The notes beneath the pieces were generated by a model. That model was not told the origin of the DNA, ran no database searches, and saw only the letters and a program-made list of their open reading frames with translations. From NCBI GenBank assembly GCA_958496175.1, contig OY292275.1, positions 14,880,001 to 14,944,000 on the forward strand: 64,000 bases of DNA, given 5' to 3'. Position 1 is the stretch's first letter; every line of letters starts with the position of its first letter. This DNA is from Sisyra terminalis. Its lineage: Eukaryota; Arthropoda; Insecta; Neuroptera; Sisyridae. Position numbers and translations under genes: made by a program. Positions 35,241-46,493 of the stretch are shown piece after piece.

Positions 35241-36324
35241 GAGATCTTATTTCTAGCTAGTATAAAAATTATCACTTCTAAGACTCATTATTTGAATCCA
35301 AGTATTGCATGTAAATCATAGGTTTACAACAAAAAGTTCTAGAAATTGGAAAAATTACTAAAACATGTATATCTCTAATAAAATATTCTATAATATTTAC
35401 GTCTACTTTATGACATACTTATCTATATAAATTGTAAAATAATTCATAAGAACTATAAGTCTTTATAGATCATTTCCTCACCTCTGAGGTCATTCATAAA
35501 ATATTTGAGGTACTTTAGAAGAAAGAGATCACCGTTTTTTTCAAAATATAAACTGGATCAAATTTTATTTATCTAAGGAAAAGAATGGATAATGAAAGAA
35601 TGAAAATAACAAAATTAGTAGTTATGCTATCAATAGTAAATCCCCCTATCAATTGACCTCATATTAATAATTGTCCTACTAAAACATTAAATATATCACG
35701 GGCTAAAGAAATTTTAAAACAACAATATGTGGTAACTGGTTGATAGATAGGTTTTAAAATCCTCCGTATATCAATGTTACATTTTAATTTTTAGTCACAA
35801 ATCTCAAATGATTTGCTATGGTTGTGTGGTATCCCCAATTATGTTCCTTAGTTTCTTTTTTTTTTTAATTTCCTAAGGAGTCTTCTCCAAAACCAAAAAT
35901 TGGGAAAAATATTTTAGTTTTAAATCATTTTTTAAAAAAAATAGAGATCATTTTTTATTAGCTCTAATTGATTGAAACCAAAAAACATTATTTATTTTTT
36001 TACAAATAGATACAGGCCTGATTCCTTGAAAAATTACCAAGAATTGCCACGATTATTGTGGCAAACTCATCAAATTTTTGATGACCTTTTGTTAGCAGGA
36101 TCCTTGAAACCACGTTTTGGCAAAGCCTCACAAATATTTATCCGCAAATCCAAATTTCTATTTTTTCTTTAAACTCATATTTTATGTGTTTCACTCATTA
36201 AAGTGTAATAACAAATCTATAACCAAGAGGTGAGAAAAAAATATTTTAGATTAAGCTTTGTTTTAAGATTACACAAAGTCCGATAGGAAAATAGACCTCA
36301 TGTCCTTTTTAGGAACGCCAATAT

Positions 36325-36450
36325 ATAGGAGAATTTCATTTTCTATTTTGCTTTAAATTTAATTTCCGTATAAAGCTGGCTATAAAACTAGCGATAAAGG
36401 AAAAAAATATTCGACATTAGAATTGAATTAACAAAAAATTGAAAATCAAG
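36325..36450. repeat. Decayed copy of the AACGTTGC MITE family
   Basis: TTTTGCTTTAAATTTAATTT on the left and GAATTGAATTAACAAAAAAT with a degraded right arm match the internal part of the copy at 56805-57010. Confidence 0.4.
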
Positions 36451-37815
36451 GGGAAATACAATAGCCAGATATTGACATTTCTAAAAGACACAAGAGCTGG
36501 AAAATACATTTTATTTTTACTTCATTAATCCATTTATCCATTAATCTGTATAATTTTCGGTATTCTTTCGATCTCATGGATCATAGTTTCGATCTGTTAA
36601 TAAATTAAGTTTTCATGTTCTAGAAAAATATGTAATAATTCACTTATTACATGAAAATTGGAAAATCTAATCAAAAACTATCGTCGATAGTAGTAGCTAA
36701 TTTCCTGCAAAATGCAATCATATTAACAAAGAATGCATAAACATTAAATGGTGAAAATAAGTTCAAGTACCTAATTAAAAGCTCCTGAATCCATTTAGTA
36801 ATAATTGTTTTTGTTTTAATCGACAAAGGTATGCAGTTTATTACAACTTCAAGTATGAGTTTGTAATGTTTTCAATATTTATGTATGAGGTGCTTGTAAT
36901 AAATTGTAATAGACAATGTAGAAGTAAAAGAGTGATGGCCTCAATATTTTGTTATAAATAATAAAGGTTTAATTATATAAATCATTTACTCGAGCGGATA
37001 ATAACATGTGCAAATTAATTCGAGTAAAAAACCCGCCTTACAACATCCGCACATTACCTCTCCTCAATAACAAAGAATTTTATTCGAATAATAAACCCAA
37101 GTTTTCCCTTAAGACTAACACTAGCGGAGGAATCGCTTGTTATAATATAAATAGATTATCCCACTCGGAATTATTTCTTTCTGCATTGGTATAGTTAATG
37201 TAATCGGATTTGCACATAAATAGTCGGCATAAGTATGTATGACTTCATTTACATTTTTCTACAAATTAAGACATTGGAAGCATCATTAAAAATGCTAAAT
37301 ATTAATTATAAATAGTACGAAAAAACGTTTGATTACTTCATTAAAATGTTCGTTAAATATTTCGAATTTATTTAAGTAGGTATATGAGATTAAATTAAAC
37401 CGAAAGAAGAAGAAAAAATGGTGTAAGTTAAAGACAATGATTGCAATTGTTGGTCGAATGATGTATTGTACTGTCTCCGATTTCAGTATTTTTCTTTCTT
37501 GGTTTAATAACGAGTTTTGTGTTTTTTGCTCTGGTCTTTTTTATTCATTTTTCTTTTATTATTTGGTTCTGTGGTTCTCTGTTCGGGATGATGTGAACGG
37601 TCCAATGTTGAGATGAATTTGCAAATACCAATTCTCCCATATATATATATACATATGTGAATGTGAATATTTAACATGTGCCTGTCCTCACGGATACATC
37701 TGCATGTGGATTGTGGACACATCAAAGACATTATTTTTCGAGACTGCAAATATTTGTGTTTATTTATGTAAGTGTGTGTTGATTTTATACGTGTATTTAT
37801 TAAGGCTAATTAGAA

Positions 37816-37857
37816 ATGCCAAATGATTCTATGAATTCTGGTCGACATCAGCATCAG
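37816..37857 (+). CDS. Possible alternative first coding exon (MPNDSMNSGRHQHQ)
   Basis: An ATG in acceptable context (GAAATG) opens 14 codons rich in polar residues and reaches a strong donor CAG|GTACGA in phase 0. The surrounding sequence (about 37440-38090) is less AT-rich than its flanks. No family was recognised and no downstream exon can be linked, so this may be chance. Confidence 0.2.
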
Positions 37858-38178
37858 GTACGATTCAAAAAGGCTCTTCAATCGTATTTGCATTGTGATC
37901 GTCAGTCGGATAACAAAACTTGTTCATTGTATTTTTGTTTGTTCTTTTTGTGGAAGATTATACCAATAAATCTTGTACGATTTTCCTCAGACTCAAATGA
38001 TATTGATCATTGTATTCAAAAAAACAGAATTTACATATATCGTATTTACCGCAATAGTCAAATGTTTGTGCATTTGTGCAATGCTAATTAAATTATTTTG
38101 AAAAGCCTCTGTACAGAAAAGTCAATCATAGTATAAATTGTAATAGTCAATAATTTTGTACTTTTACTTTGTATTTAA

Positions 38179-38363
38179 AGCAGGTCATTCACGCTCCAAC
38201 TTGCAGTCCAACTAGTCGGACTACAAGTTGGATTACCTAAATGATCCGATTAGTCCGACTAGACATCCAACTTCCAACAATACCATTTACGGTCCGACTT
38301 TAGATCCAGCTTCTAAAGTCGGACCACAAGTTGGACTGCAAGTCGGAGCGTGAATGGCCTGCT
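38179..38363 (+). mobile_element. TTAA-flanked MITE, copy 1 (185 bp)
   Basis: Terminal inverted repeats AGCAGGTCATTCACGCTCC and, reversed, AGCAGGCCATTCACGCTCC. Both sides are bordered by TTAA (38175-38178 and 38364-38367). The interior is packed with self-complementary GTCGGACT / AGTCCGAC and AAGTTGGA / TCCAACTT words. TTAA target duplications are typical of piggyBac-type elements, but the usual CCC ends are absent, so the superfamily is uncertain. Confidence 0.8.
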
Positions 38364-38831
38364 TTAATTTCAATGACCAATTTGTTTAAATAATTTTTTA
38401 ACAATTAAGAAAATTTCCCCAAATGAAGGACGCTTAATGAAAGGCATTTTAATTTTTAATGAAAGATTTTTAATTATTTCGTAATTTTCGGGTCAATTAA
38501 GTGAAACTTCGGGAAGAAAATAAACTGCTCTTTGTACCAAGGCAAATACCTAAAATGTGTGGACGAAAACCTTGTTTTTAGGTCAACAAAAACTTAAACT
38601 ATTTTGTCTTCACAGAGGATTTTAAGTACATTCTAATTCTGTTTATAATAATAAAACATGAGTAAAATATTTATAACAATATTTTATTGTTTTCTTTAGA
38701 AGGTATTCCTCAAATCAACAATAGAATGTTTCCTCAAAGTTGGTACCCATGGACAATCCACATCTTATTTTGTCTTAAGGTAGATTTGTCCATTACAAAA
38801 TTAAATGGGATAATACTGAAAATTCTGACTC

Positions 38832-39116
38832 AAAATAAAGGAGAAAACTCGGGTTGTTAATTGATGTTTTTCAATTTTTCAAATTAGCAACGTTTCGTTG
38901 CTTATCGCAACTTTATCAGGCGTCTTGGATCACAAAAACATTTCAGTTTCAGTAGAAACAGTTTGGACTGAAACTGAAATATTTTTGTGATCTAAGAGGC
39001 CTAATGAAGTTACGATATGCAACGAAACGTTGCTAATTTGAAAAATTAAAAAAACATCAATTAATAAAAGCGTATCTTAAACAACCTGAGTTTTTTTCTT
39101 TATTTGAATAAAAAGC
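38832..39116. mobile_element. Foldback element B with hammerhead-like core in each arm
   Basis: Nearly the whole element is an inverted repeat: left AAACTCGGGTTGTTAATTGA and right TCAATTAATAAAAGCG ... ACAACCTGAGTTT. Each arm contains the block CCTGATAAAG-stem-GAAACGTTGC (left arm read on minus at 38881-38920; right arm on plus at 39000-39041, where the core reads CTAATGA). The centre is a palindromic TTTCAGTTTCAGT / ACTGAAACTGAAA. No coding. Confidence 0.7.
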
Positions 39117-40113
39117 TAAGATCCAAGTTTTCATATTTATTTTGACTCATAGAACGATTATGCCTTTACATTAGTTTTTTGTCCTACAAAATGCTCTATT
39201 TTTTGCGTATTTATGCTCTTTAGGATTGTTTCTCTTCAATAAGATTCTTCAAACTTGGTTACTTCATTCTTTAACTGGTCTAAGGTTTTAATGTTTCATC
39301 TTCATTTTTTCTTCGAAATTATCAGACTTTTTTTTTAAAATCCATAAGTCCATTTTTACAACGAATGTTACCCATCTAGTTGTTCATTTTTTCTTACTAC
39401 TACATCAGCTTTATTTATCTATTTGAGTTTCTTCGTTTGTCTCCTGAACGCCCTTTGAAACTTTTCAAAAGAAATAGGTAATTCTTTTCTTTTTTTTTTC
39501 TATAATGTGCAAACGTTTAGTATATGGCTATGGTTGTTTCTAGAATGTTAGCTCTAATTTTCCTCATCCAAAAACTCTTCCGTTTTATTGAATGTAATGA
39601 TTACCATAAAAATTTGCTCCTTTTCTCCACTACCGTGTTGTCGGACTTGATGTTTTCCAAATCCTTGAATTGAAGTTTTCTATAAATTATTTACATCATA
39701 AATTCTTCTCTTTGGTAAAAAGTTTTTTGTCAAGTTCAACTTTCTTTTGTACCAAGGCACAGTAAACAAGGATGCTGGGCTCTATAGTAGAAAGAAGCAG
39801 GGTGTAGAGCAGATATTTCGTATATTTGTCATTGTCGCTTAGCTACTTACGTTTTCAAATAAGCATATATTTTAAGAAAAAATATATTACAAAAAAAATA
39901 GTTTTAGCACTATAAGGCATAAGGTATATATACTAGCACTATAAAGCAAATACTATAAGACAAATACTAGTTTTTAAGCGTCAGTAATCAATATGAATGT
40001 AAGGCATTTAAATAATGATTTATTATTTTCTTAGATAGTATCGAACAGAATTATTTAAAGTAGGATCTGCTAATTTAGTGCTATATGGTTGTTAGAAAAG
40101 GGTTCCCTTTTAA
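39117..40113. other. AT-rich spacer
   Basis: No recognised feature apart from a weak match to the GGCATTT repeat near 40000. Confidence 0.4.
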
Positions 40114-40310
40114 GCAGGCCATTCACGCTTCGACTTGCAGTCCAACTTGTGGTCCAACTTTCGAAGTTGGATCTAAAGTCAGACCGTGAATGGTGTTGTT
40201 GGAAGTTGGATGTCTAGTCGGACTAATCGGATCATTTAGGCGATCCAGCTAGAAGATCCAACTAGTAGTCCGACTAGTTGGACTGCAAGTCGGTGCGTGA
40301 ATGGCCTGCT
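40114..40310 (-). mobile_element. TTAA-flanked MITE, copy 2 (197 bp, opposite orientation)
   Basis: Same family as 38179-38363 but inverted: read on minus it follows copy 1 from end to end, with about 12 extra bases in the interior (near the TCTTCTAGCTGG segment). TTAA borders it on both sides (40110-40113, 40311-40314), the left end having lost one base relative to copy 1. Divergence is modest. Confidence 0.8.
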
Positions 40311-40439
40311 TTAAATAAAGGCATTTAGAGGTATTTTGAAGTCATTATATAGCCTTATATAAACTTATTTCTATCTCTTATTTTCCAATCAACCTTATTA
40401 GAATGCAATCTATTGTGTGTATATTGAAAAAAGTTATTA

Positions 40440-40490
40440 ATGACATTTAAAAACATCAAAATTTAAATGCCTTTTTTTAACAGGGTTGGC
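40440..40490 (-). repeat. GGCATTT repeat family, copy 3 (end fragment)
   Basis: Read on minus, CCCTGTTAAAAAAAGGCATT matches the start of the copies at 25.5 and 35.1 kb. A weak partner AAATAAAGGCATTTAGAGG at 40313 may be the other end of the same element. Confidence 0.4.
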
Positions 40491-40499
40491 TAAAAGCAA

Positions 40500-42728
40500 A
40501 GTGAGTAGAGATACAGTTTTTAATGAGCGAAGCAAGCTTGTAGTTGAGCTTCCTTGTATTTGAAATAACCAAATCAAAAGTTATAATTGTATAAATAATT
40601 TAAAAAGTTCGTTAAAATTCAGCCACAGATCTGATTTTGATTCTGTTTTCAGAATATATTAAGCCACCTTATTATCTTTATTCCTCTTTCATAAAACAAT
40701 TTCGGTATGTTTTATTAGGTATTTTATAAAATATTTTGACTTTTAAATTTTTCAAATATTATATTGCAAATTAAAAAAATGTAGGTATATGATGAAAACA
40801 TTTTAGTAACAATTTGTAATTGTAAGTAAACCATAACAATCAATAATTTTTATTTCGATAATTAGGTGCACGTAAAGATCTATTTTTCTTACAAGTTCAT
40901 CAAAGAAAATTGAACAATTTTTCCTTTCAAAGATCTATGGATCTACCCTTAAAAAAGGTTGCGGTAATAAATTTAATTCTTTTTTCAATTTGAAAAGTTT
41001 GCATTAATGGTTGTAAAATAATCTCCATCAAGATCATTAAGAACTGTATCGAGTTACATTTAAATTTTATAATATTCACATATCAATAAAATCAGTCAAA
41101 AAAAATTTATAGTTCTATACGTGTATAAGTTAAGGATCGTGTTTCGAATAAATTTTGAATGAATAAATTTATTATAGAAAACTGACGTTATGTGTTGAAA
41201 TATAACCATCCCTTCAGCTATCAATGTCGGAAAAAATAATTAAGTAACATTTAAAAGTAATTATCGCGGCAATATTTTATATATTATCTTAATTTAGTTA
41301 CGTGCAAACCATAAATTTGAAAGTTGTTGATTTTTGTCTATATTTCATATAGTATGTATGCTCAATTGGCAAAATATAAGTTATAATTTTAGTAAAAGTA
41401 AATTATTTAGATTTTTTATGAGATTTCTCTTTTACTTTTACGCTAATAATTGTTTGAATTGAGGAGTGATTAGTTGATTGATTTATTGAAAAGGGGGCAG
41501 AAGTTATTTAGGTCTTTAAAAAGTATAAAAAAATGTTTTAGGTGTTTTTCTTTTGATTGCACACTGTTAGGTTAGTGTCGAGTAGATCCGAGTAGATCCC
41601 AGAACCGATTGTATAGGTCTTTCACCTCGAGGAATCACCTCCGGAACGGTCGGTCGAAGCTGGACACCTCACCACTACATTCGCAGATATTTTGCATTTT
41701 CACAGACCCGTATTCAGATTAATTGCCTTGAAAATATCCTCTCGCCTTATTATTGATATGGAACAAAAATGATATAATTAAATCATTCATCTTCTGTGTG
41801 CTATTATGCCGTTTTTGAATACGATGAATGCATTATGCTGAACTACCTTGCCGTGTATATAAAGACATTTGAAGTTGTCATATAGCTGTATTAATACATT
41901 AAAATTGAAATTTACGAGCTAATAAATCAAACGATTATGTTGAGACTAAAACCTTTGAAGGCTTTATTCGACATGACGGCTACATTGACAACTAGTAGGT
42001 TTTATTACCACTTTCGAGTTAATAATCTTCCATTAGTTTACGAATGCGCTTAAAAACGTTGTTATCTACATGTCTTCGTGGTAGGAAGAAAAAAAATGGA
42101 ATAAATCACTGCCCGATTGCTTTTATTTCAATTAACAGCATTTTGTGTTAAAATTGTTAAAACTATTTCATATGAATTTCTTATTTAAATCCAATACTGG
42201 TTTTATCGATAATGTGACTCAATGTCGAGTAGCTGTTGTGAGTTTTAAAAGTGCTGGAAAATAATTGAGACGATGAGTATGTATCGACGAGCAAATTACT
42301 GTTTATCGTATAGTATCGTATCATATTTTTGCAACGAGGCTTGTTTCTAGCCATGTTAAACGTTTTTATTTAAATATACGCACGTATAGCATATAATAAT
42401 TTATTAGGATTAGATTGTGGTGGTTTAATAAGTGAATTGATTTTTACATTTTGCCGTCATGATGCAATTATGTGAGTAGTGCAGTGCTGGGCATTAAATA
42501 CTCGCGACGGTAGTTACACATACACTACTAGACACTTGATTGTAGACACCTACCAATCTTTGGATTTCTCTGAAATTAATAATTCTTTTTATTTTTTGCT
42601 TTGAAAGTTAGTTTACCTCCTTTTCTTTTCATCAATAATCCAGAAAGTTTCGAAGAATGAGGAAATTCAAAGGGTTATTTTGAAACACAAACCTAGATAG
42701 ATATAGGTACAAAAGTTAAAGTATACTA
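40500..42728. other. Probable intron sequence
   Basis: AT-rich with a short GC-richer patch at about 41575-41690 (a tandem GAGTAGATCC / GAGTAGATCC and CCTCCGGAACGGTCGGTCG) that might be a regulatory element or an untranslated exon. Nothing more can be supported. Confidence 0.35.
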
Positions 42729-43091
42729 TTATTTATTTTTTAGCAGGAAAGTGAACTTAAAGGATGTAAATTCATACAATAATTTTTAATTCAGCGACGT
42801 TTGGGTCCTTTATTTGACCTTCATCAGGCTTCTAAAAAATCATATTAATACAAACACATGTTTACAGAACTTTTCAGAACATTCTTAATTGTTAAATTGT
42901 TCATTTACCTTAATATAAATTTAACAATTAAGAGTGTCCTGAAAAGTTCTGTAAACATGTTTTTGTATTAATATGATTTTTTAGAAGGTCTGATGAAGGT
43001 CAAATAAAGGACCGAAACGTCGCTGAATTAATAATTAGTGTATGAATTAACATCCTTTAAGTCCACTTTCCTGCTAAAAAATAATTAATAT
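42729..43091. mobile_element. Foldback element C with hammerhead-like core in each arm
   Basis: A near-perfect inverted repeat of about 360 bp: left TAGCAGGAAAGTGAACTTAA, right TTAAGTCCACTTTCCTGCTA, with long inner arms (ACATGTTTACAGAACTTTTC and complement) around a short AT-rich loop. Each arm contains CTGATGAAGGTC ... GGACC[G/C]AAACGTCGC. A fragment of its end also occurs at 32814-32845, so it is an interspersed family. Confidence 0.8.
42988..43024 (+). ncRNA. Hammerhead-ribozyme-like motif
   Basis: Order on plus: core 1 CTGATGA (42990-42996), one extra A, helix GGTC / GACC (42998-43001 with 43010-43013) closed by an eight-base loop, then GAAAC (43014-43018) and GTC (43019-43021). Core and helix order match the hammerhead scheme CUGANGA-helix II-GAAA-helix III-NUH. 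Against it: the unpaired A before helix II, no room for a monomeric helix III (ACGT could pair only between two copies), and a very weak helix I. Confidence 0.3.
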
Positions 43092-43499
43092 TATATTATT
43101 ATGTAAAGTATGGACACAACAAAGTTAAAGTATATCTTCATTCAATAGAGGTATAGGTATCTCAGGTATATCCATCTATATTAATATACGCACTATAGAT
43201 TTTGTACAAAATATGAAGTAATAGCTATTTTATTTTGTTTTTAAATTTTTGATTACATTTAACTTTCCTATAAAAATGTAATTTATTACACTTATTATCA
43301 ATTAATCTAACAAAAAAAATCATATTTACTGAAAAATAACTTTTGCTATTATCTTAAATATCTTGTTAATTATGGCGAACTTAATTGTTTAATATTTAAT
43401 TGAAAGCCATTTTACTGCTATTAACGCTGCAATCATTCGCAGTGTGCTGTATATGTAGAACAATAATGTCCATTGCATTTGTGGATGTTGATTCTATTT

Positions 43500-43575
43500 A
43501 TGAATATTTTTTCTAAGAGCTATTTGTCCCCATCAAATCCCACACATTTTCAATGGGGTTCAAATCAGGGCTATT
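43500..43575 (-). mobile_element. Tiny Tc1-like transposase remnant
   Basis: Read on minus it encodes GNSPDLNPIENVWDLM, the catalytic-Glu motif of Tc1 transposases, followed soon by a stop. No other part of the transposase was seen nearby. It differs from the fragment at 160-555 (SPDANPIENFWAFV), so it is a separate family. Confidence 0.8.
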
Positions 43576-44029
43576 ACCCTAGAGTAGGGTAATTGGGGTA
43601 ATAATCAAGACTATGCCCTTATTTAGAAATTATATTTCCTAAAAATCTTTACTACTTGTAATAATGTAATAATGTAAAAAGTAAATAGTATCAAATTTAA
43701 TTTAGTAGAATACATAAAATAGGAAAATATCTTAATTGCGTTTAATAATTTGATCAGGGACTGTACGGTTTAGAGTACCTAAGTTAAAGTTTGAAAATTT
43801 TTATAGATTAAAGTAATTATTTCAATTTATTATGTAGATAATACTTGAAACAATTGGATTTTGAGGCATCTGACTCATGAAATTGAAATATATTGGAATA
43901 GCAAATATTAAAGAAACCGCAAATTAATATTATTTGTTTAACATAAAATTAAAACGTATTTTTTTAAACAAGTTTAAATATTGAATATAAATTCGAATTC
44001 CCTTCATTTATCCTTATTTTTTTTAACTT
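43576..44029. other. AT-rich spacer between transposon remnants
   Basis: Nothing recognised. Confidence 0.4.
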
Positions 44030-44738
44030 TTTCATATCTAGCGTTCAAATATTTAATGCCAAATCAATGAAAATCAATTGATTTTTGACCAAAATATCTG
44101 AAAAGCAATTGAGATTTTTTTTTAAATTTTCCCCATTTAGAAAATGTTTTTTAGCGATTGAAATAAATCGAAATCCGATGTAGGAACACTTAACAAGAGT
44201 GGCGGGTGAGTCCGCTCGCCCTAATTTGTATTTTTTCTAGGGTTTTTCATGTACTGAGAAGTCTCTCATTTTCATGTTGAACAAAAATGCCTTTTTTATT
44301 AACAACTCCTGGAATCTTTTGGGGATAATTAGGAGTATTTGGCAGTTTCTTTTTGTCTTTTTGAATGTGCTTCCGCATCCTCCCTTAAGATGCTATTGTC
44401 TAAAGTTTTTTGACTTCTTGATACCAATTGGAGAAATCGAAATTATCGAAGTTTAACTTTAGAAAACATCTTCGTCATTATGACCATCTAAGGCACTTGA
44501 ATAAATATCGCAAATATTTTTGATAGTAACGTTGTATTGTGTGATAGTTTCTCTACTCTCACGAAACTCGAAAAGTATAGAATATCGAATTTGTATTCCT
44601 TAAAGTTTCTATAAATTGCAGAAATAATTTAATCATTTATGAGTTAATAAGTCATTTTAATAATTTCAAATTGAATGTCAAATTGAAAGTCCAGAAATGA
44701 CATTACTTTCCGGTTCCCATAATATATTAGGGGTTTAA
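44030..44738. repeat. Interspersed element family A, second copy
   Basis: Left arm (GCGATTGAAATAAATCG, AAATCCGATG), body (TACCAATTGGAGAAAT, GGCACTTGAATAAA) and right end (ATTACTTTCCGGTTCCCATA) match the copy split by the LINE at 31372-32823. It has no intact frame. In this copy no LINE lies between the body and the right end, so it helps define the LINE insertion in the other. Confidence 0.6.
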
Positions 44739-45439
44739 GAATACAATCATGTTTTAAGATAATCGACCCTCTTCTATTGGTTCCTTACTATACTATGTAT
44801 ACCGTATACTAGTACAAATCATTATAGCGTCCTAAAGTTAATGGTATTGAAAAGAAGTCTAAATACTAAAATTTTATGGCTACTAAAAAGAAAATCAATT
44901 CGTTTTATTGAAATGTTTCAAGGAGGAACCTGCACTCTTCAGTAGGATAATAGATGCTTTTATATAATGCTTTATGCTGCTAGAAAGATTTATACACTGC
45001 AGCAAGTTACAGCCTACAATGCTTTGCACTTATTCATTAATACTCGAAAGTTATGAAATTTTACTCTTTGTTTTCAATCCCGATAAAATTGAAAATATTA
45101 AAATACTATTATTGATAAATATAATCTTAGTTGTGCACTTCTATAATATGAAATTACAATAATTTATCGCGTTGAATCCGATTACCTAATAAACCAATAA
45201 ATTATTTAGTAATAATTGATGATCTTGTTAGTAAAAATAATTTGAACTTTATTGTTAATTATGTAGAATGATACCAATCTCTATGTCCACAGACATAGAA
45301 CACTTGTGGAACGTTTTGCATGTACCCGCTATACTATAATAAAAATATTAACATTTCATTAACTTTTTACAGCATGAACCATTCCCGATGTCAAAAATTA
45401 ATTTAAAACAATAAATAGGTATTGCCAATTGCTCGACTG
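44739..45439. other. AT-rich spacer
   Basis: No gene, RNA or repeat recognised. Confidence 0.4.
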
Positions 45440-46493
45440 ACATTCGCATTCGGGAATATGCTTAGATTCAAAGAAATAATCTTAACTTTTTGTCAATTCT
45501 TGAGTTATAGTGGTAGCTTTAACAGAAAATTTGCAAAGAAGAACTACGATTTTATAGAATTATAGCCCTTTTTGTTACAGAAGAAGCATTTAAATCTATA
45601 ACAAACAATTTACAAGTTCTTGAAAATTTGTTTAATTTAATAAAACAATAGACTTGGGTTATATAAGCTATTTCAATGTGTTGATGTAAGTACTTTTCAA
45701 GTAAAACTGTTTTTTTTTTAGTAATAGAAATCAATTACTTAGCTGATATCGTTTAATTGTGGAAGAGTTTTTTTTGAATAGTCTTCGATAGGAGTAGATT
45801 TGAAGGAATCGTCGATAGTTACCTATTTGGCAATAGGTATAGCATCTTTAAAAGAATATGCTCTTAAATTCAAAGAAGCAGAGTCTTAACTTTATGTCAA
45901 TTCTTGAGTTATAATTCTTGAGTAATAGCTTTAACGTTTAATTAGCAAAGAAGAACTATAGTTATATAAAATTACGGGCCTTTTTTTGTTCTAAAAGACG
46001 CATTTAAGTCCTTATCAAACAATCTACAATTTTTTGAAAATTTGTATCATTTAATATAAGAAAAGACTTTAGTTATACAAATTATTTAAAGTTGGTTTAT
46101 TTAAATACTTTTCAAGTACCTAAACTGTTTTCTTTAGTAGTAGAAATCAATTGCATTGCTGATACCGTTTAATTGTGGTAGAGCTTTCTTGAATAGCTTC
46201 CGATGGTAGTAGGTTCGAGGAAATTTTCGATGGTTACCTATTTGGTAATAGATATGGCATCCTTAAAAAATATGCTCTTAAATTCAAAGTAGCAGTCTTA
46301 ACTTTTTGTCAATTTTTGGGTTATAGTGGTAGCTTTAACGTTTAATTAGCAAAGAAGAGCTACAGTTATATAAAATTACAGGCCTTTTTTTGTTCCTTTT
46401 TTGTCTATTTAAATACTTTTGAAGTAAACTGTTTTCTTTTGTGGTAGAAATCAGTCGCCTTGCTGATACCGTTTAATTGTGGAAGAGCTTTCT
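45440..46493. repeat. Tandem repeat, about 405-412 bp units (nearly three copies)
   Basis: CTTAACTTTTTGTCAATTCT-like text starts at 45481, 45885 and 46297. Shared downstream words include GTAGCTTTAAC, AAAGAAGAACTA, GTTTAATTGTGG and CCTATTTGG. The third unit carries an internal deletion and is interrupted by the element at 46494-47236; it resumes at 47237-47322. Confidence 0.8.

Larger units (their letters stand above)
33618..38178. other. Probable intron sequence with scattered repeats
   Basis: AT-rich. It holds the GGCATTT repeat (35123-35240), a decayed AACGTTGC-family MITE (36325-36450) and a possible small alternative exon (37816-37857). No other feature is supported. Confidence 0.4.
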
